64,000 nucleotides of DNA from Crocinitomicaceae bacterium (GTDB lineage: Bacteria; Bacteroidota; Bacteroidia; Flavobacteriales_D; Crocinitomicaceae). The position numbers and the translations under genes are program-made. Below the pieces are notes generated by a model. That model saw nothing but the letters and a program-made list of their open reading frames with translations, was not told the origin of the DNA and searched no databases. This document shows, piece by piece, positions 8,071 through 17,226 of the stretch; positions within the stretch are counted from its first letter, which is position 1, and every line of letters starts with the position of its first letter. The stretch is from the NCBI GenBank assembly GCA_016708105.1, contig JADJGJ010000002.1, positions 186,001 through 250,000 on the forward strand. Direction: 5' to 3'.

Positions 8071-10131
8071 TTATTGAATCAAAACACCCATTACGGTCAT
8101 ATCATCAAGTTGGTCAAATTGACCTTGCCACTTGTGCATAAAATTTGTGAGGTATTGACCTTGCTCAGTTGGAGAGAGGCTAACCATTTTGGTTAATTCC
8201 TCTTTGAATCGTGATGTTTTTAATTTTTTTCCGCCCACTTTACCGGCAGGTAAATTTTCACCACCAAACTGATCAGCGTAGCCGTCAGTATATAGATACA
8301 ACATATCTCCAGGCAATAGTGTGAATGTGGTTTCAGTAAATTTTACAGCACCGGTGTAATATCCAATTGGTCTGTTACACGCTAATAATTCTATGAATTG
8401 GTAAGGCCCGAACTGCCGTACTTTCATGTTATCTTTTTTTTCTGTTTCAGCATCTGATTTTCTGATGATGTATGCCCCGTTGTTTGCTCCGCAGAAACTG
8501 AGAGAATACTTTTCCAAAATACAAAATGATATATCCATCCCGTCCTTAATATCATCATGTAATGAATCTTTGTTTGAGAGTGCTTCAATTAAAGTGGCAT
8601 TGAGCTGTTCCAAAATTTCTGCGGCATTTAGGTTATGAACGGCTACTATTTTTGACAACGATTCATAACCCAACATGCTTACCATAGCACCAGGAACGCC
8701 ATGTCCGGTGCAATCAGCAACTGAAAAATATTTCTTCTCACCTGATTTATATACAAAATAAAAATCGCCTGAGACAATATCTTTTGGTCTGAAAAAAATG
8801 AAGTGATTACCCAGAACATCATTCAATTTATTTTGTGATGGTAGAAGTGCAGATTGAATTCTTTTGGCATAAGTAATACTATCTGTGAGTTCAATATTTT
8901 TTTCTTCAATAATTATTTTTTGCAAATTAATTTCTTCGTTTTTTTCAAGGAGAAGATTATTCATCTGCTTTTGTTTTTTTGAATTGCGATAAACGTAGAT
9001 CAACAAACCAAGTGTCAATGCGGTTAATAGTAATGAAGCTGCTAGTTGCCATGCCTTGCGTGATGCCTTTGCCTCGGCTTCACTTTCTCTTGCAAGTGTA
9101 ATATCAAGCTCTTGCTGATTCATGTGCAATGAATCTTGGATTTTTTCTGTCTGATACTTTTTGTCTAACTCAACTAATTGCGCTTTTTGTGACTCACTAT
9201 AAACGCTATCACGATATTGATTACTCAACAATAAATATTCGTAGGCTTGCTTGTATTGATGGAAGTTAGCATTAATCTCTGCCATATTTTTATAGAATTC
9301 ATAGATATCGGATTTTGCATTCCGTTCTTCAGCAATTTGCAATGCTTGATTAAAATATTGCATGGCTTTGGTAAGATTTCCATCCGGATTTCCCCAAACA
9401 CCGCCAAGGTTTGCCAGATTAATCATTTCATAGCGCCGATTACCGCTGAGCCTGTTTATTTCTAATGCCTTGAGCACATATTTTTCAGTTGTGATATATT
9501 CTCCCTGATAAAAATACAAACTGCCAATATTGTTATAGATACTTGCCATTGCTAAAGAATCATGCAACTGTTCCTCCTGAATTTTCAGAACATGGCGGTA
9601 ATAATATTCTGCTGAATCAAGTTCGCCTGAAAGTCGTTTGGTAATGCCAATGGAAATATAAAGAGACGAAGCAGTAGTATAATTTCCGGTTGTTTCGCAT
9701 ATAGCTAATCCTTGACGATAAGTCAGCAATGCGTTTTCATAATCTCCGGTGCGCGCATACACATTACCTAACAATAGTTTATTTGCTGCTATGAGGTTAG
9801 TGTAATTATTTTTACTTGCTTCACGGTCAGCTTCCATTAACAAGGTTTTGGCGGTGATAAAGTCTCCCTCATGCCAGGCCAGTGTTCCCTTTACAAGCAT
9901 TACCCCAACTAAACCCCGATGATAATTAATTTTGGTAGACAGCAATTCTGCCTTGGACAAATAGTACTTTGCAGAATCCATGTTCTGCTCTGAAATGTCT
10001 TTGCAATATTCAAGCAACGCCTCCACTTTAGCGGTATCATTAGACATAGCAATAATCTCTGAACTAGTGATTTGCTGTGCTCTTAATGCCACGGATAAAA
10101 AAAGCGGAAATATTACTTTCAGCAATTTCAT
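8071..10131 (-). CDS. TPR-containing SpoIIE-type serine phosphatase
   Basis: A 686-residue membrane signalling protein. A signal peptide (to about residue 19) is followed by tetratricopeptide repeats (about 30-310), a coiled coil, one transmembrane segment (about 361-382), a second coiled coil, and a C-terminal PP2C/SpoIIE domain (about 450-686). The phosphatase motifs are intact: SGDFYF, VADCTGHGVPGAMVS, and LYTDGYADQFGG with metal-binding Asp residues. The topology places the TPRs in the periplasm and the phosphatase in the cytoplasm. RsbU-like enzymes of this class dephosphorylate anti-anti-sigma factors. No partner gene is adjacent, so the target is unknown. Confidence 0.88.
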   Translation of the reverse strand: MKLLKVIFPLFLSVALRAQQITSSEIIAMSNDTAKVEALLEYCKDISEQNMDSAKYYLSKAELLSTKINYHRGLVGVMLVKGTLAWHEGDFITAKTLLMEADREASKNNYTNLIAANKLLLGNVYARTGDYENALLTYRQGLAICETTGNYTTASSLYISIGITKRLSGELDSAEYYYRHVLKIQEEQLHDSLAMASIYNNIGSLYFYQGEYITTEKYVLKALEINRLSGNRRYEMINLANLGGVWGNPDGNLTKAMQYFNQALQIAEERNAKSDIYEFYKNMAEINANFHQYKQAYEYLLLSNQYRDSVYSESQKAQLVELDKKYQTEKIQDSLHMNQQELDITLARESEAEAKASRKAWQLAASLLLTALTLGLLIYVYRNSKKQKQMNNLLLEKNEEINLQKIIIEEKNIELTDSITYAKRIQSALLPSQNKLNDVLGNHFIFFRPKDIVSGDFYFVYKSGEKKYFSVADCTGHGVPGAMVSMLGYESLSKIVAVHNLNAAEILEQLNATLIEALSNKDSLHDDIKDGMDISFCILEKYSLSFCGANNGAYIIRKSDAETEKKDNMKVRQFGPYQFIELLACNRPIGYYTGAVKFTETTFTLLPGDMLYLYTDGYADQFGGENLPAGKVGGKKLKTSRFKEELTKMVSLSPTEQGQYLTNFMHKWQGQFDQLDDMTVMGVLIQ

Positions 10132-10313
10132 GCAGTTTTGTTTTGTTTAAAGTTAAGGAATAGTTTCAATAAATAAATGAAAAACGTTTTCAGCTTGCAG
10201 ATGATTCATGAATAGTGATTTTAAAAGGCAATTTTAAATTTCTTCAGGATAAATAAATATTTTTAACGAATCAACAATCTCTTTATAACAGGATATTCTT
10301 ACTTTTATCTGCC

Positions 10314-12185
10314 TTGAAGGAAACAGATTTCATACAACAAAATAAAAAGAAGTGGGCGCGGTTTGAAAAACTGTCTGCCAATGGAAATAATGATCCGGAT
10401 GAAGTAGCTGAACTCTTCACTGAAATTACGGAAGATCTTTCCTACGCAAAAACATTTTACCCGCGTCGCTCTGTTCGTGTTTACCTAAACCAATTGGCAC
10501 AAGGGGTATTTACCAGTTTGTACAAACAGCATAAGCAACCAATAGGAAGTTTTTCAAAATTCTGGACACAAACCGTACCACTTGAAATGTATCGGTCACG
10601 ATATAATTTGCTAACGGCGTTTCTCTTTTTCTTGTTGGCTTGTTTAATCGGTATCGCATCGCAAGCAAATGATGAAGGTTTCGTGCGTATTATTTTAGGT
10701 GACGGATATGTGGATGAAACTCTTCGCAGAATTGAAGATGGCAATCCAATGGGGGTTTACGGTGATTCACCTTCAGGCAGTATGTTCTGGCAAATCACCA
10801 TTAATAATATTCGCGTTGCGTTTATCACTTTTGTTGCCGGAATCACCGTGGTGCTTACCTACTTTTTGTTGTTATACAACGGCGTTATGTTGGGCGCTTT
10901 TCAGTGGTTCTTCAAAACTAAAGGCTTATTGCTTACCTCCTTTTTAGCGGTATGGATACATGGTGCTTTTGAAATTTCTTCCATTGTGATTGCCGGCGCT
11001 GCAGGAATAACGGTTGGAAGTGGTTTGCTTTTCCCAAGATCGTATTCCCGTTTGCAATCGTTGGTTTTTTCTGCAAAGCGAGGCTTAGTTATCATGGTGA
11101 GTTTGATTCCGTTTTTTATTATTGCAGGATTTCTTGAAAGTTATGTCACTCGGCATTATCTTGCTATTCCTGATCCCATAAAACTGGTGCTTATTCTGTT
11201 GTGTTTTGGTATCATGATTTTGTATTATGTTATTTATCCATTTTTTGTTGCGAAAAAATTCCCTGAAAAAATAGAATTAAAAGAGGTGCCAAGACATATA
11301 CCTGAAAAGAAAATGGAGTGGAATATTATCCGCAATGCAGGTGAAGTTTTTACAGATACTTTTTATCTCTTCATTGCAAAGGCTTCACGTTTATCTCGCA
11401 TTTTTATGTCGGTGGTGCTGCCGCTAATTCTTGTTTTCACAGTGTTGATTTATATTTTGGAAGCCGGTCGTTTTAACTATGTTTCATTAAGTTGGTATGA
11501 AAATATGGGGTCGCTTTTTGGTACTCGAGGAGATTTTACTTTTTATAAATTATTTGGCTGGCCGGTTGCCCTTAGTTTGCTAATTCTTGCGGCACACTTT
11601 ATCACACATGACAAGTCAGATGAAAGTTTGATGTCAAAATTTTTCAGTTATAGTTTGAAGCCTTTCATTTGGGTATATTTATTTTCTCTAATGATATTTT
11701 CAATTTTAATTTTTGCAAACGGGTTTATTATATTTCTGCTTCTTTTTGTGAGTCCTTTTCTTCTACTTATTCCATCTATCATATTAATTGAGAAGAAAAA
11801 TTTTTTCTCAGCTTTTGGACAGTGCTTCTCATTGGGTAAAGGCGCGTATGGAGATGGCCTTGGTTCTGTCATGCTCTTTGCTCTTATCACGGTTATTTTC
11901 TTTTTCTTTCTTGAAAATCCATTTTTTGGTTTTCTTGAGTTGTTACTTCAAATTGTTAAAGAATTTGTCATTACATCAAGTGATAGTTATTTGATTATTC
12001 TGGCTTTTATTTCAAGCATCGCTTATCTGTTGTTCATCTTTTTTATGTTTAGCATTGTGCTCATTGCGCTTCAGTTTTGTTACTACACCTCAAGTGAAAA
12101 AAGCACGGCAAAAGGTTTGTATGAAAGACTGAATCAATTTGGACGTCGAAGCCGGAATTTTGAAAATGCACTTGACTTTGAATAG
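10314..12185 (+). CDS. SpoIIM-family membrane protein with a second C-terminal membrane domain
   Basis: A 623-residue polytopic membrane protein. The first half (about 1-310) is a SpoIIM/DUF95 domain: an N-terminal soluble helix region (LSYAKTFYPRRSVRVYLNQL) and membrane helices with the family motif NNIRVAFITFVAG and WIHGAFEISSIVIAGAAG. The second half (about 350-600) adds about six membrane helices containing PSIILIEKKNFFSAFGQCF. Many homologues have only the first part. The start is TTG 10314, because no ATG precedes the conserved region. It is the first gene of the MoxR/DUF58 operon. The usual RDD gene upstream is absent. Confidence 0.8.
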   Translation: MKETDFIQQNKKKWARFEKLSANGNNDPDEVAELFTEITEDLSYAKTFYPRRSVRVYLNQLAQGVFTSLYKQHKQPIGSFSKFWTQTVPLEMYRSRYNLLTAFLFFLLACLIGIASQANDEGFVRIILGDGYVDETLRRIEDGNPMGVYGDSPSGSMFWQITINNIRVAFITFVAGITVVLTYFLLLYNGVMLGAFQWFFKTKGLLLTSFLAVWIHGAFEISSIVIAGAAGITVGSGLLFPRSYSRLQSLVFSAKRGLVIMVSLIPFFIIAGFLESYVTRHYLAIPDPIKLVLILLCFGIMILYYVIYPFFVAKKFPEKIELKEVPRHIPEKKMEWNIIRNAGEVFTDTFYLFIAKASRLSRIFMSVVLPLILVFTVLIYILEAGRFNYVSLSWYENMGSLFGTRGDFTFYKLFGWPVALSLLILAAHFITHDKSDESLMSKFFSYSLKPFIWVYLFSLMIFSILIFANGFIIFLLLFVSPFLLLIPSIILIEKKNFFSAFGQCFSLGKGAYGDGLGSVMLFALITVIFFFFLENPFFGFLELLLQIVKEFVITSSDSYLIILAFISSIAYLLFIFFMFSIVLIALQFCYYTSSEKSTAKGLYERLNQFGRRSRNFENALDFE

Positions 12186-12984
12186 GCTATTTTTCTATAT
12201 CATCTTTGTGTTTGGTTCGTCCATATTATTTGGGCAAGATAATGAATTGTATGACCACAGATTGGACGACAAAAAGTGGGAAGAAATTCGCAGAAATATT
12301 CGCTATGAAAATCGTCCGCAAAATGATGCAGGCCGAGAATGGACTTACGAAAACCGCGAAGATTATCAGCGAGCCCAGCGTGATATGCAACGCAAACGTA
12401 ATGGTGGAGGAGGAACAGGCCAAGGTGATGGTGGATCTGAAAGTGGCGGTAGTTATCGCCCAAATGAATCAGAATCGTATGATTATGAACCACCTCCTTC
12501 AGCTCAGATTAACCCACCGGCATGGGGTGGTATGGGTGCTTTGGGATATATCCTGTTGATTCTTTTGGTTGGTGTGTTGGCTTTTCTGATTTATTATTTA
12601 TTTGTCAATCGTGCACGAGATGGCGCCAAAGTGAAACCAATTCTTGATCTGGATGAGCAGGCACCAACTGAAATTCCGTTGACAGAATTACAAAAATTAT
12701 TGCGTGATGCCCTTGCACGAAATGACTATCGCGCGGCGGTGCGTATCTATTTTATTTTCATCCTTCGTGATCTATCTCAAAAGCGTTGGATTGAGTGGCA
12801 AAAGGAAAAAACTAATTATCATTATATGCGTGAGATGAGTGAGAATTCGTTGTATTCTCCTTTTAGTAAATCGGTAGGATATTTTGAGGTGATTTGGTAC
12901 GGCAAACGTGAAATTGACCGGCAAACTTTTGATAAAATTCAACCTGAATTTAAAGGCTTGCTTGATAAACTGGGGGTAGAATAA
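12166..12984 (+). CDS. DUF4129 domain membrane protein
   Basis: A 272-residue protein, starting at ATG 12166 to give a good signal peptide (LFFYIIFVFGSSILFG) and a 20-base overlap with the preceding gene. A Gly/Ser-rich low-complexity linker (GGGGTGQGDGGSESGG) leads to one membrane segment (about residues 128-153), then a cytoplasmic DUF4129 domain (LTELQKLLRDALARNDYRAA, ILRDLSQKRWIEWQKEKTN). DUF4129 proteins recur in MoxR/DUF58 operons. The biochemical role is not established. Confidence 0.82.
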   Translation: MHLTLNRLFFYIIFVFGSSILFGQDNELYDHRLDDKKWEEIRRNIRYENRPQNDAGREWTYENREDYQRAQRDMQRKRNGGGGTGQGDGGSESGGSYRPNESESYDYEPPPSAQINPPAWGGMGALGYILLILLVGVLAFLIYYLFVNRARDGAKVKPILDLDEQAPTEIPLTELQKLLRDALARNDYRAAVRIYFIFILRDLSQKRWIEWQKEKTNYHYMREMSENSLYSPFSKSVGYFEVIWYGKREIDRQTFDKIQPEFKGLLDKLGVE

Positions 12985-14265
12985 TTGAGTAAAAACGGCA
13001 AAATATTAGTTGTTGCGGGAGTGATTATTCTCTTTGTTGTATTGCTCTATCTTTTTGGAGGAAGTAAAAGAGAAAAACAACCAGAACAATTTGTGACGGA
13101 TGTTTGGCTTGAAACTTATGATCCCGCTGATCGGGGTCCTTATGGAACCCATGTTTTGAAAGAGTTGCTGGATACGGTGGGTCTCTTTGGTAATTTTCTT
13201 CAACTCAATGAAGAATTGTCTACGGCATTAAAAGACAATAAAGATGTCAATGATATTTATTTTTTCATTGGAGCCTACAATTTTTTGGAAGATGTGGATG
13301 CCGACTATTTGTTTGATTTTTTACTGGAAGGTAATACCGTTTTTATGGCTTGTGATGAATTTCCTGAGCCGTTCATTTCTTTGATCACACGTGATGCGGA
13401 TTCGTTGTTGTATGAATTCTCTGAGCGTGATTCAGTGCAACGTTTGCAGTTTACTCATCCTGATTTAATGAATGATTCCTATGAATCAAAATACATTTAT
13501 GAAAATAAAGGTAGAGCACGAGCATGGGAATATATGCGCTCAGATATTTTTAGTCTCTTTGGTGATGATACCCTATTTGTTTTAGGTACTGATGAGTATA
13601 GCAATGCAAATTTTCTGCGCATTAAATATGGGGCAGGTAATATTTTTCTTCATAGTACTCCGTATCAGTTTACGAACATCTCAATGATGAAACGCAGAGG
13701 GTTTGAATATGTTGAAAAGGTTTTGGCACATATTCCACCCGGACGCATTCAATGGGATAGATATAATCTTGAATCTCATTATAGCTCTGAAGGTGATGAT
13801 ACCGGAGGAGTAGAGGAGAGGAGAAGTATACTTGAATTCTTAATGAATAATCCTCCGTTGCTGTGGGCAAGTATTGTTTTATTGCTTGGCGCATTGTTCT
13901 ATGCTATTTTCAGAGGTAAGAGAAAACAACGAATCATTCCGGCAACTGAAGCTAAAGATAATACCAGCATGCAGTACATTACAACGCTGGCATCTTTGTA
14001 CTTGCAAGAAAACCAACACAACAAATTAATAAAACTCAAAGAGAGAACTTTTCTAAATTTTCTTGCTGATCACTATTATATAACCAGCAAGGACATAGAT
14101 GAAAAATTTATCTCACGCGTTGCTATGAAATCAGGAATAGAAAAGGAGCGCATTGCTGAGATATTTAAATTGTTTAGCGTGCTTGAAAATAAAATGGGAG
14201 TAACAGACGAAGATTTAATTCTGTTACATCAGAAAATAGAATACTTTTATAAAAAATGTCAATGA
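12985..14265 (+). CDS. DUF4350 domain membrane protein
   Basis: A 426-residue protein. TTG 12985 directly follows the stop of the upstream gene. Membrane segment at residues 7-25, DUF4350 region at about 40-230 (YDPADRGPYGTHVLKELL, IYFFIGAYNFLEDVDADYLFDFL), second membrane segment at about 287-306, then a C-terminal helical part (FLNFLADHYYITSKDIDEKF). The DUF4350 fold resembles class I glutamine amidotransferase-like domains, but I see no catalytic triad. It overlaps the MoxR gene by 10 bases, implying translational coupling. Confidence 0.8.
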   Translation: MSKNGKILVVAGVIILFVVLLYLFGGSKREKQPEQFVTDVWLETYDPADRGPYGTHVLKELLDTVGLFGNFLQLNEELSTALKDNKDVNDIYFFIGAYNFLEDVDADYLFDFLLEGNTVFMACDEFPEPFISLITRDADSLLYEFSERDSVQRLQFTHPDLMNDSYESKYIYENKGRARAWEYMRSDIFSLFGDDTLFVLGTDEYSNANFLRIKYGAGNIFLHSTPYQFTNISMMKRRGFEYVEKVLAHIPPGRIQWDRYNLESHYSSEGDDTGGVEERRSILEFLMNNPPLLWASIVLLLGALFYAIFRGKRKQRIIPATEAKDNTSMQYITTLASLYLQENQHNKLIKLKERTFLNFLADHYYITSKDIDEKFISRVAMKSGIEKERIAEIFKLFSVLENKMGVTDEDLILLHQKIEYFYKKCQ

Positions 14266-15332
14266 TGGAAGAACAGGAAAATGTAAATGCCGGCAACGAT
14301 TCAGGCATGAATCAAGGCGGAAATCTACCTGCGTCAGGGAGCGCACAATCACAGAGTATAGACCCGCTTTTCGCGTCATCGCTGAACCTTGGTTTAATTC
14401 ATGATAAAGTAGTTCAAACACGCAAGGAAATTGGAAATTTTGTCATTGGTCAGCATGACATGGTTGATCTGCTGATGGTAAGTATTTTTTCAAACGGGCA
14501 TGTCTTACTTGAAGGTGTTCCGGGTGTTGCAAAAACACTCACGGCAAAGGTGCTCTCTAAAACTCTGTCAGTTGATTTTTCAAGGATACAATTCACCCCT
14601 GATTTAATGCCGTCTGACGTGATTGGAACTTCAGTGTATGATTTAAAAGATAGTTCTTTCAACTTTAAAAAAGGACCTGTATTTTCAAATATTGTACTTA
14701 TTGATGAGATTAATCGGGCTCCGGCAAAAACGCAAGCAGCGTTGTTTGAAGTAATGGAAGAGCGCCAGATTTCTTATGATGGTAAAGTATATCAAATGAC
14801 TTTTCCTTTTCTTGTTTTGGCTACTCAAAACCCAATTGAGCAAGAAGGAACATACAATTTGCCTGAAGCACAATTAGACCGTTTTCTATTCAAAATAAAA
14901 ATCAATTATCCTACCCTGGCTGATGAGCAGGAAATTTTAAGCAGATACAAAAACAATGTAAAGTCTCCTGATCTCAATGAAGTGAAAGGAGTGTTTACCG
15001 CCGGTGATTTGCAAAAAATTCAAGATTTGGTTGCACAAGTAAGAATTGAAGATCAGATTTTAAAATACATTGCGCAGATTACGGATAAAACCAGAAATCA
15101 TGGTAAATTATATTTAGGTGGTTCACCGCGTGCGTCGTTGGCAATGATGAAAACCTCCAAAGCTTTTGCTGCTATCAGAGGTCGTGATTTTGTTATTCCG
15201 GATGACGTACAGTTTGTAGCTCCACATGTTTTGAATCACAGATTAATATTGACTCCTGAAGCTGAAATGGAGGGGCTCACAACGGAAGATATCATCAAAG
15301 AAATTATTCACGAAGTTGAAGTTCCAAGATAA
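14256..15332 (+). CDS. MoxR-family AAA+ ATPase
   Basis: A 358-residue cytoplasmic AAA+ ATPase. Walker A is GVPGVAKT (G87-T94), Walker B is IDEINR (D150, E151), and sensor 1 lies in LVLATQNPIEQEGTY. The C-terminal lid follows (GGSPRASLAMMKTSKAFA). The first 45 residues are low-complexity (Asn/Gly/Ser) and probably disordered. MoxR ATPases work with vWA-domain proteins as chaperone-like complexes for envelope or metal-enzyme maturation; here the adjacent DUF58 protein is the probable partner. Confidence 0.93.
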   Translation: MSMMEEQENVNAGNDSGMNQGGNLPASGSAQSQSIDPLFASSLNLGLIHDKVVQTRKEIGNFVIGQHDMVDLLMVSIFSNGHVLLEGVPGVAKTLTAKVLSKTLSVDFSRIQFTPDLMPSDVIGTSVYDLKDSSFNFKKGPVFSNIVLIDEINRAPAKTQAALFEVMEERQISYDGKVYQMTFPFLVLATQNPIEQEGTYNLPEAQLDRFLFKIKINYPTLADEQEILSRYKNNVKSPDLNEVKGVFTAGDLQKIQDLVAQVRIEDQILKYIAQITDKTRNHGKLYLGGSPRASLAMMKTSKAFAAIRGRDFVIPDDVQFVAPHVLNHRLILTPEAEMEGLTTEDIIKEIIHEVEVPR

Positions 15333-15338
15333 GGTTGA

Positions 15339-16682
15339 ATGAGATATTTAATACGCCTCATATATCCTGATTTATACCTGACACCCAGATTTTTTCTGAT
15401 GCTGTTTATCGCGGCAGGAATTCTGGCAACAGGCTTTGTTTTGCCGGTTTTTTTCATTGCCGGACAAGTTTTTCTGGCAACGCTGCTTGCTATTATTCTG
15501 GTTGAATTATTGATGCTCTTTTCCAATCGCAAGCCTGTTTCAGCTCAGCGGTTTGTGCAAAGTCAAATTTCAATGGGTGATGAAAACAAAGTGCGTATTA
15601 ATATAAGACATCATTATCCATATCTGGTTTCGTTAGACATTTATGATAATCCACCATATCAATTGCAATTGCGTGATATGCATAAACAAATTAGAATTGA
15701 AGCCGGATTTGAGGCAGATTGGATTTATCACATCACACCCACAGAACGGGGCGAGTATCTTTTCAATGATATTTTTGTTTTCATTTCAACCCTGACCGGC
15801 TTTGTTCAACGGAAGTTTGTTGTTGCTGAAAAGCGCACAGTTGCTGCTTATCCTTCTATTCTGCAAATGAAAAAGTATGAGTTGAAGGTATTTGCTAAAA
15901 CTGCTACAACAGGCATTAAAAAAATTAGACGTCTTGGACATAACAATGAATTTGAGCAAATAAAAAATTACGTTCAAGGAGATGATTTGCGCACCGTAAA
16001 CTGGAAAGCTACAAGCCGAAGAAATGAATTGATGGTGAATCAATATCAAGATGAACGAGCACAACATGTTTATTCCATTATTGATAAAAGCCGAAGCATG
16101 CGCATGCCATTCAATAATCTCACCTTGCTTGACTATGCGATTAATTCAACCCTCGCTTTTTCAAACATCTGTTTGAGAAAAGGTGACAAGGTTGGGCTCA
16201 TGACTTTTTCAGATAAACTGGGTTCTAAAATTGCGGCAGAGCGAAATTCAAATCAACTTACCAAAATTCTTGAAATTTTATATCGGCAAAAAACAAGATT
16301 TCTGGAAGCTAATTATGAAATGTTGTATCATGGTGTGCGCAATCACATCAAAGGTCGCAGTCTCATTATGCTTTACACCAATATTGACACTGAATACGCG
16401 CTGAAACGCAATTTGCCATTACTGAAAAAAATTAATCAACTCCATGTTTTGGTGGTGATCTTTTTTGAAAATACAGAGATTGAAAAGGCAGCTGAAATGC
16501 AAACAAGACACGTGCGTGACATCTATATAAAAACCTTTGCTGAAAAGCATAAAATGGATAAAAAGAAGATTGCGCTTGAGTTGAGAAAAAATGCCATTCA
16601 AACTGTTTTGACTACACCTGAAAAACTCAGCATTGACACCATCAACAAATATCTTGAATTGAAGGCCAGAGGGGTAATTTAA
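15339..16682 (+). CDS. DUF58 / vWA-like protein
   Basis: A 447-residue protein. Two membrane helices (about residues 18-62) are followed by a beta-rich periplasmic-type region and the DUF58 signature: YVQGDDLRTVNWKATSRR, then a vWA metal-site-like IIDKSRSMRMP (DxSxS). It starts 6 bases after the MoxR stop. DUF58 proteins pair with MoxR ATPases; the function of the complex in Bacteroidota is linked to envelope or stress processes but not resolved. Confidence 0.88.
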   Translation: MRYLIRLIYPDLYLTPRFFLMLFIAAGILATGFVLPVFFIAGQVFLATLLAIILVELLMLFSNRKPVSAQRFVQSQISMGDENKVRINIRHHYPYLVSLDIYDNPPYQLQLRDMHKQIRIEAGFEADWIYHITPTERGEYLFNDIFVFISTLTGFVQRKFVVAEKRTVAAYPSILQMKKYELKVFAKTATTGIKKIRRLGHNNEFEQIKNYVQGDDLRTVNWKATSRRNELMVNQYQDERAQHVYSIIDKSRSMRMPFNNLTLLDYAINSTLAFSNICLRKGDKVGLMTFSDKLGSKIAAERNSNQLTKILEILYRQKTRFLEANYEMLYHGVRNHIKGRSLIMLYTNIDTEYALKRNLPLLKKINQLHVLVVIFFENTEIEKAAEMQTRHVRDIYIKTFAEKHKMDKKKIALELRKNAIQTVLTTPEKLSIDTINKYLELKARGVI

Positions 16683-16693
16683 ATAAGATCGTA

Positions 16694-16876
16694 ATGAATT
16701 ACGTTCGTTTTTTTAATTCTGTTTTTCTTGGGGCAATTATTACAATTCCCATCATGGTGCTAACAGGCCGTGAAGTAGATGAATTGGAATTTTTAGAAGA
16801 TTTTTACTGGATTCCAATCATTGTTGCACTGCTAGCGCTTTTCATGAAAACGGTGATTGAGAAAAAAGGGAAATGA
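16694..16876 (+). CDS. Small two-helix membrane protein
   Basis: A 60-residue protein with two hydrophobic segments (FNSVFLGAIITIPIMVL and FYWIPIIVALLALFM) separated by an acidic linker (REVDELEFLEDF) and a basic tail (EKKGK). It follows the DUF58 gene by 11 bases on the same strand, so it is likely the last gene of the operon. No family recognised. Confidence 0.55.
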   Translation: MNYVRFFNSVFLGAIITIPIMVLTGREVDELEFLEDFYWIPIIVALLALFMKTVIEKKGK

Positions 16877-16902
16877 TTGTTGGCAGGAATCCGCAACCGC
16901 AT

Positions 16903-17046
16903 ATGAATCAATTGAATGAATATTGAACAAGAAGGGTTGCAATTTATTGTCGTTCAGTAGGCTCAGGTCGCGACCTGAGCCTACGCAGAGAATTTGATTT
17001 GCAACCCTTCATGGACCTCAAGATTCTATTGCTTAATTTGGGGTAA
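16903..17046. repeat. Nested palindromic element, copy 1
   Basis: The core is a perfect 28-bp palindrome at 16957-16984: GTAGGCTCAGGTCG followed by its exact reverse complement. Outside it lies a second inverted repeat, GAAGGGTTGCAA (16931-16942) / TTGCAACCCTTC (16999-17010). The outer flanks (TGAATGAATATTGAACAAG on the left, ATTCTATTGCTTAATTTGGGG on the right) match copy 2 at 24.6 kb in inverted orientation, giving an element of about 145 bases. It lies between convergent transcripts. The remaining stretch 17047-17226 shows only two short similar strings (GGGATGACATATTAC, GGGTGACATAATACC) and no gene. Confidence 0.85.
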
Positions 17047-17226
17047 TAGTAACCAGTTACCGCAGTATCAAATCAAGTCTACGATCGCAATCCCGAGGGG
17101 ATGACATATTACTAAATTGAGAACTCAATAAGGTACGAACCCAGTATGGGTGACATAATACCCGGTTTCAATAATCCTGGTATTCGATCATGTCATGGCT
17201 TCTCGGAAAGTTGCAACCTGCTATAA

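Noticed and set aside
12200..12493. Long antisense ORFs, for example within the DUF4129, cphA, sucB and accC genes
   Set aside because: They lie fully inside well-supported genes on the other strand and encode low-complexity or unrecognisable sequence.
16957..16984. The 28-bp palindrome as an ordinary rho-independent terminator
   Set aside because: No T tract follows on either strand, and identical-type elements occur between divergent starts and within same-strand gene runs. Some could still stop transcription, but that is not their common feature.
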